From NCBI GenBank assembly GCA_902571975.1, contig CACGED010000002.1, positions 90,129-154,128 of the forward strand: 64,000 nucleotides of DNA, read 5' to 3'. The notes beneath the pieces were generated by a model, which saw nothing but the letters and a program-made list of their open reading frames with translations, made no database searches and was not told the DNA's origin. The position numbers and the translations under genes were made by a program. This stretch comes from an uncultured Pelagibacteraceae bacterium. Its GTDB lineage: Bacteria; Pseudomonadota; Alphaproteobacteria; Pelagibacterales; Pelagibacteraceae. Shown one piece after another: positions 26,096 through 34,571 of the stretch; the stretch's first letter is position 1; each line of letters begins with the position of its first letter.

Positions 26096-26434
26096 CTAAA
26101 TTTTTTTCCAATCAACTTTATTCAAGAGCATCTTAAGATCGTAAGAATTTTTAAGTATCTTGCCATTAGTATCTGTAATTAAATATTTAAGATTTTTGTT
26201 TGAAGGCTTAAAGTTTTTACAAATTTTATATATAGCTTTTTCAGCAGCATTTTTAAAAACACTAAAACTTACTTGTTTACCAGAAATCGATAGGCCATAA
26301 TCTTTCCAATTACCCGAAGAAACCATTTTTGCATAAAGATCTAAAATAATTTTTAATTCAGTTCTCTCAAAAAAAAGTTTTTTACTTTCATCTTTATTCG
26401 AATTATTTACTACTAATCTTAAATTTCTATTCAT
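26096..26434 (-). CDS. DUF2794 family protein
   Basis: 112 residues. FFERTELKIILDLYAKMVSS, GNWKDYGLSISGKQVSFSVF and KNAAEKAIYKICKNF correspond to the DUF2794 pattern (R.EL..IL.LYG.MVA.GEW.DYA). This family is nearly confined to alphaproteobacteria, which supports the taxonomic reading. Function unknown. It overlaps the end of yciB by 8 bases and converges on the BI-1 gene with a 3-base gap. Confidence 0.85.
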   Translation of the reverse strand: MNRNLRLVVNNSNKDESKKLFFERTELKIILDLYAKMVSSGNWKDYGLSISGKQVSFSVFKNAAEKAIYKICKNFKPSNKNLKYLITDTNGKILKNSYDLKMLLNKVDWKKI

Positions 26435-26978
26435 TTAGTTTGTATTTATTTATTAAACCAATTTGAAAAGCGGTAAAAATAAAGGTTATTGGCAACATTC
26501 CCCAAACTTTAAAGTTTACCCAAAATTCTTCCGTTTGAGTTCTCCAGATTATTTCATTTAAAATTGCTAGAGCAAAAAAGAAATACATCCATCTCTTATT
26601 TAAAATTTCCCAACCCTCATCACTTAAGGGCATAGATTTGCCAAGCAATTTCTTCAAAACCGGCTCGTTTGTAAAGTATTTTCCAAACATTAATGCTAGA
26701 CCAAATAAAATATTTATAATTGTGGGCTTCATGTAAATAAATATAGGATCATCAAAATAAATTGTTAGACCACCAAATACCGTTATCAAAATTCCACTTA
26801 TAAGTGGAACTTTTGGAATTTTTTTCTCAATAACCCAAACAACTAAAACAGCAATAATTGTTGCAACTATAAGTGGAGGAATTGCAATAATTAAATTTTT
26901 ATCATTGTTATAATAAAAATAAAAAAATATTACTAAAGGCCCTAAATCAGTTACAAATTTTAAAATAGATTTATTCAC
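26427..26978 (-). CDS. yciB: Inner membrane-spanning protein YciB / septation protein A
   Basis: I take the GTG at 26978, giving NKSILKFVTDLGPLVIFFYF at the N-terminus as in the family and 183 residues. The frame is open back to 27083, but that would overlap hspQ on the other strand. Five membrane segments. MFGKYFTNEPVLKKLLGKSM, LSDEGWEILNKRWMYFFFAL and EFWVNFKVWGMLPITFIFT are the IspZ/YciB signatures. It is implicated in intracellular septation and envelope integrity. It is divergent from hspQ with a 77-base gap. Confidence 0.88.
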   Translation of the reverse strand: MNKSILKFVTDLGPLVIFFYFYYNNDKNLIIAIPPLIVATIIAVLVVWVIEKKIPKVPLISGILITVFGGLTIYFDDPIFIYMKPTIINILFGLALMFGKYFTNEPVLKKLLGKSMPLSDEGWEILNKRWMYFFFALAILNEIIWRTQTEEFWVNFKVWGMLPITFIFTAFQIGLINKYKLNE

Positions 26979-27055
26979 TGCTACATAATAGCAGAATAAT
27001 AAAACATTCACATTTTTTTTATTGATTTTTAATTTTAAATATCCATATTTAATGT

Positions 27056-27376
27056 GTGAGTATTCAAAAAGGTAAATTTTCAATTGGTGATGTAGTAAAA
27101 CATAAGCACTTTGATTTTAGAGGTGTAATATATGACGTTGATTTTGAATTTAATAATTCAGAGGAGTGGTATCAATCAATTCCAAAAAATGTAAGACCAA
27201 GAAAAGATCAACCATTTTATCATTTGTTAGCTGAAAATGACGAAATCACGTATGAAGCATATGTTTCTGAACAAAATTTATTGGTGGATGACTCAGATGA
27301 ACCGATTAAGCACCCTCTAATTAACGAAATATTTTCAGGCAAAAAGGGTTCAGGCTATTTTAAACCTTCTAACTAG
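27056..27376 (+). CDS. hspQ: Heat shock protein HspQ (hemimethylated DNA-binding domain)
   Basis: 106 residues from a GTG at 27056. KFSIGDVVKHKHFDFRGVIY, DVDFEFNNSEEWYQSIP, QPFYHLLAENDEITYEAYV and SEQNLLVDDSDEPIKHPLI are the YccV/HspQ pattern. In E. coli it destabilises mutant DnaA and is a Lon/ClpS-type proteolysis adaptor. In alphaproteobacteria it is a small conserved single-domain protein. Divergent from yciB. Confidence 0.92.
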   Translation: MSIQKGKFSIGDVVKHKHFDFRGVIYDVDFEFNNSEEWYQSIPKNVRPRKDQPFYHLLAENDEITYEAYVSEQNLLVDDSDEPIKHPLINEIFSGKKGSGYFKPSN

Positions 27377-27426
27377 ATATATTTACATTTTTTAAACACA
27401 TTTCGTGCAAATCTTCGTCACAGATT

Positions 27427-27552
27427 ATGACTAAAATAAATAATATTTTGACCAAGGATGCTTTAATCCCATTTATTTTATCTCCCTCGGTGTTCTTGGT
27501 CAGAATAACCCACCAGAAAAATTTTCATAATTTAAATTTGTGTTATAGATAA
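27427..27552 (+). CDS. Possible 41-codon ORF upstream of ccmC
   Basis: ATG at 27427 opens a 41-residue frame (MTKINNILTKDALIPFILSP, then SVFLVRITHQKNFHNLNLCY), stopping 6 bases before the ccmC ATG. It has one hydrophobic stretch. An open frame this long occurs by chance at roughly the few-percent level at this base composition, so it is only a candidate. The same bases form a long inverted repeat (27444-27507), so the region may be a structured leader instead. Confidence 0.25.
   Translation: MTKINNILTKDALIPFILSPSVFLVRITHQKNFHNLNLCYR
27444..27507 (+). ncRNA. Candidate structured leader upstream of ccmC
   Basis: TATTTTGACCAAG (27444-27456) and CTTGGTCAGAATA (27495-27507) pair over 13 positions with a single G-U, enclosing 38 bases. 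The core TGACCAAG/CTTGGTCA is perfect. The block is richer in GC than the flanking spacer. It could be a cis-acting RNA element for the ccm operon or a small RNA. No known riboswitch class is recognised. Confidence 0.35.
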
Positions 27553-27558
27553 CAGAAA

Positions 27559-28266
27559 ATGTTTAAGTATTTAAAACCGAACAATTTATTAAAAATAATA
27601 AATAAAACACAAAAGTTTGTATTTATTATTTTTTTAGTAATTATAAGCATTGGTCTTGTTGAGGCATTAATACTTTCTCCTGAAGACTATAAACAAAGCG
27701 ACTCTGTGAGAATTATGTATGTCCATGTTCCGGCAGCTTGGATTTCTCTTGGAATTTTTTCTTTAATTGCTGTTTTGTCATTTGGTATTTTAGTTTTTAA
27801 AAATAAGAATCTTTCTTTAATAACAAAAAGCTTAGCACCATCTGGTTTTGTCTTTAATCTAATTGCTTTAGTTACAGGATCCATCTGGGGTAAACCTACT
27901 TGGGGAACCTGGTGGGCATGGGATGCAAGAATAACATCAATGTTATTACTTGCTTTTTTTTATTTGATGTTTCTTCTAAGTTGGAGGGTAACAGATAATG
28001 AGGAAAAAGCTGTAAAGATTAGTTCGTACATAGCAATAATAGGTTTAATAAATGTCCCAATAATCAAATTTTCTGTTGAATGGTGGTCAACATTGCACCA
28101 ACCTTCTTCAGTAAATATTTTTACAGAAACTTCTATTCATACATCCATGTTGTTACCTTTAGGTATAATGACTGCGGCATTTGCACTTTTTTCGCTTTTG
28201 ATATTTTTGATGAAATATAATACAGAACTGATAAAAATAAAAAACAAAGGATTAGATAGATTATGA
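27559..28266 (+). CDS. ccmC: Haem exporter protein CcmC
   Basis: 235 residues, six membrane helices. The haem-handling tryptophan-rich segment WGTWWAWDARITSMLLLAF is clear, with flanking conserved histidines (MYVHVPAAW and a later SVEWWSTLHQPSS). CcmC loads haem onto CcmE in cytochrome c maturation system I. It starts the ccmC-D-E-F-G-H run and overlaps ccmD by four bases. ccmA and ccmB are not beside it. Confidence 0.95.
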   Translation: MFKYLKPNNLLKIINKTQKFVFIIFLVIISIGLVEALILSPEDYKQSDSVRIMYVHVPAAWISLGIFSLIAVLSFGILVFKNKNLSLITKSLAPSGFVFNLIALVTGSIWGKPTWGTWWAWDARITSMLLLAFFYLMFLLSWRVTDNEEKAVKISSYIAIIGLINVPIIKFSVEWWSTLHQPSSVNIFTETSIHTSMLLPLGIMTAAFALFSLLIFLMKYNTELIKIKNKGLDRL

Positions 28267-28496
28267 TTAACGAAGTTTTATACATGAATGGATATGGTGT
28301 CTATGTATGGTCTTCTTTTGCATTTACTCTTTCTTGTTTCTGTATTTTATATTCAGTAATCAAACTTCAACTAGTTGAAGAGCAAAAGAAATTTAGGGCT
28401 CGTTTTGAAAGTTTAGAGACTGATAAAATTGAAATAGCAAAAAAACAAGAGACATATAAAGAAATACTAGCTACTTCATCTGCATCTAAAATTTAA
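28263..28496 (+). CDS. ccmD: Haem exporter protein CcmD
   Basis: 77 residues. [20 protein letters not shown] is the CcmD core: a Gly-Tyr start, then a single membrane helix, then a charged coiled tail ([20 protein letters not shown]). The tail is longer than in most CcmD proteins (usually 50-60 residues). It stabilises the CcmABC complex and releases holo-CcmE. The ATG overlaps ccmC, and ccmE follows after 11 bases. Confidence 0.85.
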   Translation: MINEVLYMNGYGVYVWSSFAFTLSCFCILYSVIKLQLVEEQKKFRARFESLETDKIEIAKKQETYKEILATSSASKI

Positions 28497-28507
28497 CTTT
28501 TATTTTC

Positions 28508-28930
28508 ATGTATGGTAAAAAAGTTAAACTAAGAGCCATCTTTATATTATCTATATTCTTTTCATCAATCTTAATTGTGTTTTTAGTTTTTAAATCACTT
28601 GAGGAAAACGTTGTTTATTTTAAATCTCCTACAGAAATAAAAAATTTAACAGAGCTGACACTAAAAAAAATAAGAGTTGGAGGAATGGTTAAAGAAAAAT
28701 CAATTAATGTAAATCAGTCAGAAGTAAACTTTGTTATAACTGACTTTAAAAATGAATTAATTGTTAATTATAGTGGTTCCGTTCCAAATTTATTTGAAGA
28801 GGGAAAAGGAGTTGTGGCTGAAGGTTTTTTAAAAGATCGTAATTTTTTAACTGCGGTTAAAATATTAGCAAAACATGATGAAAATTATATGCCACCCGAG
28901 GTGGAAGAGGCATTAAAAGAGAGTAATTAA
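28508..28930 (+). CDS. ccmE: Cytochrome c-type biogenesis protein CcmE (haem chaperone)
   Basis: 140 residues. One N-terminal helix (12-30), then an OB-fold beta-barrel: [39 protein letters not shown] and [20 protein letters not shown] contains the haem-attaching His followed by the Tyr ligand of the H-x-x-x-Y motif. It carries haem in the periplasm to CcmF. Last base shared with the ccmF start. Confidence 0.95.
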   Translation: MYGKKVKLRAIFILSIFFSSILIVFLVFKSLEENVVYFKSPTEIKNLTELTLKKIRVGGMVKEKSINVNQSEVNFVITDFKNELIVNYSGSVPNLFEEGKGVVAEGFLKDRNFLTAVKILAKHDENYMPPEVEEALKESN

Positions 28931-30801
28931 TGCTAAACCAAATTGGAAATTATTCACTTTATATTGCTTTACTGTCGTCTATTTTGATAATCATTCAATC
29001 TCCAATATTATTAAAGAGGAATAATATAAATGTTAGTGGAAGAATTTTTTCACTAATTTCTATTCAATCATTAATGATTATAATAAGTTTCATTACTCTT
29101 ATAATAGCTTTTATAATCTCAGATTTTAGTAATGAGACAGTTTATAATAATTCTCATACCTCTAAACCTTTGTTCTATAAAATTTCAGGATCATGGGGAA
29201 ACCATGAGGGAAGTTTACTTCTTTGGTTATTAGTATTATCAATTTTTTTATTAATTTTTACAATTACTTCAAAAAGTCTTTCAAACCAATATAGAATTTT
29301 AACTTTATTTTTTCAGGAAATAATAATTTTGGGATTTTTGTTATTTATTCTTTTTACCTCAAATCCTTTTATGAGTTTATTTCCAATTCCAAACGAAGGA
29401 ACTGGTTTAAATCCAATACTTCAAGACCCCGCATTAGCAATTCATCCACCAATATTATATTTAGGATATGTTGGGACATCTATTATTTTTTCTTCTTCAC
29501 TCGCAGCCTTAATATCAGGTTCTGTAAATAAAAGTTGGGCTAAGCATATAAAGAATTGGGTACTAGTTTCATGGATTTTTTTATCAATTGGAATTTTATT
29601 AGGATCTATATGGGCTTATTATGAACTAGGATGGGGAGGTTTTTGGTTTTGGGATCCAGTTGAAAATGTATCTCTTATGCCATGGTTTTGTTTAACAGCT
29701 TTATTTCACACTATTTTAATTTTAGAAAAAAGAGAAATGTTTCATTCATGGGCGGTAATTTTATCAATTACAACTTTTTCATTAAGTATGAGTGGAACAT
29801 TTCTAGTAAGATCTGGTATTTTAAATTCAATTCATACTTTTGCAAATGATCCATCAAGGGGAGTTTTTATTCTTTGTTTTTTATTTATTTTAATTACGTT
29901 GTCTATTTTTATCTATTTTTTTTATCAAAACAAAATCAAAAACAATTTCACAAACACTTATATTGTTAGTAAAGAAACAGCTGTACTAATCAATAACTTG
30001 TTCATGATGTTTTTTTTATCAGTTGTCTTGATTGGTACAGTTTATCCAATATTTCTAGAAGTAGTAAATAATGATAAAATTTCAGTTGGTCCTCCCTTTT
30101 ATCATAAATTAATTGTACCTTTTATGATTCCTTTTCTAATTTTTATGGCAATCGGACCAAATTTTAATTGGATAAAAGATAAAATAAATAAAATTAATCT
30201 GCAGCAACTTTTATTTTTCATTTTATCAATAATTGTTTCTTTTATTTTTTTAAAAAGAGTTGGAATTTCCTATTTATTTTCACTACCACTTTTTGTAGCA
30301 AGCTTTTTTCTTTTTTTTATTACTATTAAAGATTTTTCAGTAAAAAAAACAAATTTATCTCAAAAAATATCTCATTTTGGTTTTAGTTTGTTTATTTTAA
30401 GTGTTTTAGTCAATGGTGTTCTAGCTAAAGAATATTCATCTAATATGAAAGTTGGTGATGAAAGAAAATTTCTAAATAAAACAATAAAATTTGAAAGTCT
30501 TAAAATTAATGAAAATAAAAATTATCAATCTTTAGAAGCAAACTTTAAAATCACAGATAAAAATAATTCAATCAATTTAAAACCAGAGGTTAGAGTTTAT
30601 GATCAGCCACAGACAATAACCAGTGAAGCTGATATTGAATCAACATTATATTCAGATAATTTTTTAGTGTTTAATATATTAAAAAATGATGGATTTTATA
30701 ATGTCAGGTATCAAATAAAACCGTTTATGATATGGATTTGGATATCAATAATATTAATTTCCTTTGGAGGGATATTAAGCATTGTAAAAAAAAATGGTTA
30801 A
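28930..30801 (+). CDS. ccmF: Cytochrome c haem lyase subunit CcmF
   Basis: 623 residues with about 14-15 helices. Haem-handling segments: ISGSWGNHEGSLLLW, GTGLNPILQDPALAIHPPIL and the WWD-like GGFWFWDPVENVSLMPW. A large periplasmic domain precedes the last helix (~500-595). With CcmH it attaches haem to apocytochromes c. Overlaps ccmG by 8 bases. Confidence 0.96.
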   Translation: MLNQIGNYSLYIALLSSILIIIQSPILLKRNNINVSGRIFSLISIQSLMIIISFITLIIAFIISDFSNETVYNNSHTSKPLFYKISGSWGNHEGSLLLWLLVLSIFLLIFTITSKSLSNQYRILTLFFQEIIILGFLLFILFTSNPFMSLFPIPNEGTGLNPILQDPALAIHPPILYLGYVGTSIIFSSSLAALISGSVNKSWAKHIKNWVLVSWIFLSIGILLGSIWAYYELGWGGFWFWDPVENVSLMPWFCLTALFHTILILEKREMFHSWAVILSITTFSLSMSGTFLVRSGILNSIHTFANDPSRGVFILCFLFILITLSIFIYFFYQNKIKNNFTNTYIVSKETAVLINNLFMMFFLSVVLIGTVYPIFLEVVNNDKISVGPPFYHKLIVPFMIPFLIFMAIGPNFNWIKDKINKINLQQLLFFILSIIVSFIFLKRVGISYLFSLPLFVASFFLFFITIKDFSVKKTNLSQKISHFGFSLFILSVLVNGVLAKEYSSNMKVGDERKFLNKTIKFESLKINENKNYQSLEANFKITDKNNSINLKPEVRVYDQPQTITSEADIESTLYSDNFLVFNILKNDGFYNVRYQIKPFMIWIWISIILISFGGILSIVKKNG

Positions 30802-31327
30802 AAATATTAAGCTAATAGCAGTAGTTTTTTTAGTTATTGTAAGTTTTTTTATTCTTCTAAAAGGTCTGAATAAAACAAATAGTTATTCTCCTAATTTAAA
30901 CTCAAGTAAAATTGATTTTAACTTTAAGGCAAAGTTTCTTTACTCTGATGAAGAGACAACATTATTTGAATTGATAAATGATAAAGATTTTTCAATAATT
31001 AATATTTGGGCTTCATGGTGCCTACCTTGTAGAGAAGAGCATTCTTTTCTATTAAACCTCAAATCATTGGATAAATTAAATATAATAGGAATTAATTATA
31101 AAGATAATGAGATTAATGCAAAAAAATTTATTAAAGAACTGGGTAATCCTTATTCTAAAATTATAGTTGACCCTTCAGGAGTTAATTCAATTGAGTTAGG
31201 TGCATATGGTGTACCTGAAACAATTCTTATAAATAACAATTCTAAAACTATTTTAAAAAAATATATTGGTCCAATAGATGATAAAAAACTTGCTGAACTT
31301 AAAATGATAATCAAAAATGAAAATTAA
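30794..31327 (+). CDS. ccmG: Thiol:disulfide interchange protein CcmG/DsbE
   Basis: 177 residues. N-terminal membrane anchor (~5-24), then a thioredoxin fold with the redox motif WASWCLPCREEH and the cis-Pro loop GVPETILINNN. It reduces the apocytochrome CXXCH disulfide, or CcmH, before haem attachment. Overlaps ccmH by 11 bases. Confidence 0.94.
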   Translation: MVKNIKLIAVVFLVIVSFFILLKGLNKTNSYSPNLNSSKIDFNFKAKFLYSDEETTLFELINDKDFSIINIWASWCLPCREEHSFLLNLKSLDKLNIIGINYKDNEINAKKFIKELGNPYSKIIVDPSGVNSIELGAYGVPETILINNNSKTILKKYIGPIDDKKLAELKMIIKNEN

Positions 31328-31679
31328 AATTTTAGTCCTTGCAATATTTTACTTAATAGGTTTTTTTAATCTATTATATGCAGCTAATTCTGAAAAGGTT
31401 GATCAAATTTCAAAAAATTTGAGATGTTTAATTTGTCAAGGACAATCAGTTTACGACTCCCAATCTGATTTTGCTTTAAGTATGAAAATTTTAATTCAAA
31501 ATAAAATAGATGAAGGTAAAAATGATGAACAGATTTATGAATTTCTTAAGAGTAAATATGGAGAGTGGATAGTTTACGATCCAGAAATTAACAAAAACAC
31601 AGTTTTACTTTGGGTATTACCTTTGATTTTATTTGTTTTTGGCGGTATTTTAATTCTTAGAAAAGTATCTATAAAGTAG
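31317..31679 (+). CDS. ccmH: Cytochrome c-type biogenesis protein CcmH
   Basis: 120 residues: signal sequence, a helical domain with the redox pair LRCLICQGQSVYDSQS (C-x-x-C), YGEWIVYDPEINKNTVLLW and a C-terminal helix (LWVLPLILFVFGGILIL). It is the short CcmH/CycL form; no CcmI TPR domain is attached and none follows. It keeps the apocytochrome haem site reduced for CcmF. Last gene of the visible ccm run. Confidence 0.93.
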   Translation: MKIKILVLAIFYLIGFFNLLYAANSEKVDQISKNLRCLICQGQSVYDSQSDFALSMKILIQNKIDEGKNDEQIYEFLKSKYGEWIVYDPEINKNTVLLWVLPLILFVFGGILILRKVSIK

Positions 31680-31692
31680 ATACAAACTTTTT

Positions 31693-32193
31693 ATGCAAAC
31701 CATTTTAAAATTATTGTTAATTTATTTTTTGCTGGGTTTTAATTTAGCAAAAGCAGATGGACATAGTTCTAATGAAAATTGGAGTTTTTATATTGGAACG
31801 TTTGATTTTAGTGATGAGGGAAAAAAGTCTACTTTATTTGGTATACAGCATATTAATACTGGAAAAGATAAAGAGAGCTTTCTAGGAATTTTGCAACCAG
31901 TAACAGGTCTAATGGTGACGGCAGATAACGCGGCATATATTTATACAGGCTTTCAAATTTACAATGAGGGTCCTTTGAAGTTTACTCCAAGTTTTACTCC
32001 TGGTCTATATTCTGAAGGTGATGGTAAAGATTTAGGACATGTAATTGAGTTTAAAACAGAAATACAAATTTCTTATGAATTTTCTTCTAATAGTGAAATA
32101 GCGGTGTCATATAACCATATATCAAACGCGAGCCTTGGAGATAAAAATCCTGGGGCAAATAGTTATATGTTTAATTATATAAAAAAATTTTAA
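31693..32193 (+). CDS. PagL-like lipid A deacylase / acyloxyacyl hydrolase family outer-membrane protein
   Basis: 166 residues. Signal peptide LLLIYFLLGFNLAKA (cleavage near 21), then alternating beta strands of an eight-strand barrel (SFYIGTFDF, AYIYTGFQIYN, EIQISYEF). SYNHISNASLGDKNPGANSY contains the His-x-Ser-Asn...NPG active site of PagL. PagL removes the 3-O acyl chain of lipid A. It lies 13 bases after ccmH and 9 before the oxidase pair, but a functional link to either is not obvious. Confidence 0.75.
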   Translation: MQTILKLLLIYFLLGFNLAKADGHSSNENWSFYIGTFDFSDEGKKSTLFGIQHINTGKDKESFLGILQPVTGLMVTADNAAYIYTGFQIYNEGPLKFTPSFTPGLYSEGDGKDLGHVIEFKTEIQISYEFSSNSEIAVSYNHISNASLGDKNPGANSYMFNYIKKF

Positions 32194-32202
32194 ACTTAAT
32201 TT

Positions 32203-33354
32203 ATGAATTTAAAAGACTGTCACAATTTTGGTGATTTTAGAAAACTAGCTAAAAAAAAATTACCTTCTCCAATTTTTCACTACATCGATGGTGCAGCTGA
32301 TGATGAGATAACGTATGCCAGAAATACTAGTGCTTTTGATGATGTTGATTTAGTTCCAAATGTTTTAAGAGGAGTTGAAAATGTTGATCTTTCAACAACA
32401 ATATTTGGAAAAAAATTGGATTTACCATTTTACCTAGCACCAACAGCATTACAAAGACTTTTTCATTATGATGGAGAAAGAGCAGTTGGAAAGGCAGCTA
32501 AAAAATTTAATACAATGTTTGGTGTCTCAGCTTTGGCTACAGTCAGTGTAGAGGAAATTTCTGCTATGATTGATACTCCTAAGATGTTTCAATTTTATTT
32601 TCACAAAGATAGAGGCTTGAATGACTCTTGTTTAGAGAGAGCAAAAGCAGCTAAATTTGATGTAATGGCTTTAACGGTAGATACTATTACAGGAGGAAAC
32701 CGAGAGAGAGATTTAAGAACTGGTTTTACATCTCCACCTAAGTTGACCTTATCAAGTTTGTTTAGTTTTGCCACTAAGCCTATGTGGGGGATAAACTATC
32801 TGACTAAAGGTAAATTTGAATTACCGCACCTTCAAGATTTTGTAAAAGAAGGCACAAGCACTAACTCTTCAATTGGGAGTTATTTTTCTACTATGTTAGA
32901 CCAATCTATGAATTGGAAAGATGCTGAAAAACTTTGTTCTCAATGGGGTGGCCATTTTGCTCTCAAAGGTATTATGAGTGTTGAAGATGCAAAAAAAGCT
33001 GTAGATATTGGTTGCACTGGAATTATGGTTTCAAATCATGGGGGAAGACAACTTGATGGGTCTAGATCTCCTTTTGATCAACTTGCAGAAATTGTTGATG
33101 CAGTTGGCGATAAACTTGATGTTATATGTGAAGGTGGAATTCACAGAGGAACTCATATGCTTAAAGCATTATCTTTAGGTGCTAAAGCTTGTTCAGGTGG
33201 AAGACTTTATCTTTATGCTTTAGCTGCAGCAGGTCAAGCAGGAGTGGAAAGAGCACTAAATCAATATAAAACTGAACTGCAACGAGACATGAAGCTAATG
33301 GGTTGTACAAAAATTAGTGACCTAAACAGAAGTAACTTAAGATTCAGAGTATAA
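32203..33354 (+). CDS. FMN-dependent alpha-hydroxyacid oxidase/dehydrogenase, copy 1
   Basis: 383 residues, glycolate oxidase / L-lactate dehydrogenase (LldD) family. The FMN TIM-barrel is complete: FHYIDGAADDEITYARN, FYLAPTALQRLFHYDGE, ALTVDTITGGNRERDLRTGF, ALKGIMSVEDAKKAV and the active-site SNHGGRQLDGSRSPFDQ with His279. It oxidises an L-2-hydroxy acid to the 2-oxo acid. A near-identical-length paralogue follows with a one-base overlap, so the two are tandem duplicates or a hetero-pair. Copy 1 has SGGRLYLYALAAAGQ near the end, where most members keep G(R/K)xxxxxL. Substrate unknown: glycolate and lactate are the usual choices. Confidence 0.9.
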   Translation: MNLKDCHNFGDFRKLAKKKLPSPIFHYIDGAADDEITYARNTSAFDDVDLVPNVLRGVENVDLSTTIFGKKLDLPFYLAPTALQRLFHYDGERAVGKAAKKFNTMFGVSALATVSVEEISAMIDTPKMFQFYFHKDRGLNDSCLERAKAAKFDVMALTVDTITGGNRERDLRTGFTSPPKLTLSSLFSFATKPMWGINYLTKGKFELPHLQDFVKEGTSTNSSIGSYFSTMLDQSMNWKDAEKLCSQWGGHFALKGIMSVEDAKKAVDIGCTGIMVSNHGGRQLDGSRSPFDQLAEIVDAVGDKLDVICEGGIHRGTHMLKALSLGAKACSGGRLYLYALAAAGQAGVERALNQYKTELQRDMKLMGCTKISDLNRSNLRFRV

Positions 33355-34505
33355 TGAGTTTAAGCAATTGCTATAACTTTGATGACTTTAGAAAGTTAGC
33401 AAAAAAAAAACTACCTTCACCTATTTTTCATTATATAGACGGAGGAGCAGACGATGAAGTTACAATGAATAGAAATACAGATTCATTTAATGACTGTGAT
33501 CTTATTCCAAATATTTTAAATAGTGTTGGTGAACCTGATTTAAAAACAGAGGTCTTTGGAACAAAGATGGATATGCCAATTTTTTTATCTCCTACCGCGA
33601 TGCAAAGTTTATATCACCCAGATGGAGATAAAGCTTCTGCTCGTGCTGCTGAAAAATTTGGTACTATATACAGTATGTCTACTATGGCATCTTTTTCAAT
33701 TGAAGAAATTGCAAATCTTTCAAGTGGGCCAAAAATTTTCCAGTTATATATTCATAAGGACCAATCTATAACTAATGATTTAATAGATAGATGTAAAAGA
33801 GCAAACTTCAATGGAATGTGTATTACAGTTGATACCATTGTTGCTGGAAACAGAGAAAGAGATCATAGAACAGGTTTTACAACGCCACCAAAATTTACTT
33901 TAGATAGTTTAATGAGTTTTGCCATGAGACCTCAGTGGGTCTTTAACTATTTTACGCATAAGAAATTTGAATTAGCAAATCTTAAAGATAAAGTTGATAA
34001 GGGTACAAATATTGCCCAATCTGTTATGGGATATATAAATGAGCAATATGATCCTGCCATGAATTGGAAAGATGCAGAGTATTGTATAAAAAAATGGGAC
34101 GGTCCAATTGCACTTAAAGGAGTTATGTCAGTTGATGATGCTAAAAGAGCAATAGACATAGGATGTACCGCTATAATGATATCAAACCATGGTGGAAGAC
34201 AACTTGACGGGTCTAGATCTCCTTTTGATCAAGTAAAAGCTATAAGAGATGCTGTAGGAGATAAATTAGAGGTAATTTTAGATGGTGGAGTTCGAAGAGG
34301 GACGCATGTTCTTAAGGCATTAGCAGCAGGTGCGACAGCTTGTAGTTTTGGTAAAGCTTTTTTGTTTAGTTTAGGGGCTGGTGGCCAACAAGGAGTAGAA
34401 AGATTACTGCAGAATATGCATGATGAAATCAGACGTAACATGATATTGATGGGATGCAAAAGTATAAGAGACTTAGATGAGTCCAAAATCATTTATAGAA
34501 GATAA
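33354..34505 (+). CDS. FMN-dependent alpha-hydroxyacid oxidase/dehydrogenase, copy 2
   Basis: 383 residues. Same fold and same His279 in SNHGGRQLDGSRSPFDQ as copy 1, and the same opening (NFDDFRKLAKKKLPSPIFHY). The catalytic surroundings differ: SPTAMQSLYHPDGDKAS, CITVDTIVAGNRERDHRTGF, LDGGVRRGTHVLKALAAGA with the FMN-phosphate Arg, and FGKAFLFSLGAGGQQG. It is a more standard family member than copy 1. Stop of copy 1 and ATG of copy 2 share one base (TAATG), so they are co-translated. Likely role: oxidation of glycolate, lactate or a related acid in the locus that also holds a TRAP transporter. Confidence 0.9.
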   Translation: MSLSNCYNFDDFRKLAKKKLPSPIFHYIDGGADDEVTMNRNTDSFNDCDLIPNILNSVGEPDLKTEVFGTKMDMPIFLSPTAMQSLYHPDGDKASARAAEKFGTIYSMSTMASFSIEEIANLSSGPKIFQLYIHKDQSITNDLIDRCKRANFNGMCITVDTIVAGNRERDHRTGFTTPPKFTLDSLMSFAMRPQWVFNYFTHKKFELANLKDKVDKGTNIAQSVMGYINEQYDPAMNWKDAEYCIKKWDGPIALKGVMSVDDAKRAIDIGCTAIMISNHGGRQLDGSRSPFDQVKAIRDAVGDKLEVILDGGVRRGTHVLKALAAGATACSFGKAFLFSLGAGGQQGVERLLQNMHDEIRRNMILMGCKSIRDLDESKIIYRR

Positions 34506-34571
34506 AAAATTTTAATTAATAGACATATTAAATCTTTTCAGTTAGTTTTTCTTTTTTTAAAAAATAAAATT

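Noticed and set aside
26979..27083. Longer yciB start
   Set aside because: It would overlap hspQ on the other strand, and family members start near NKSILKFVTDLGPL.
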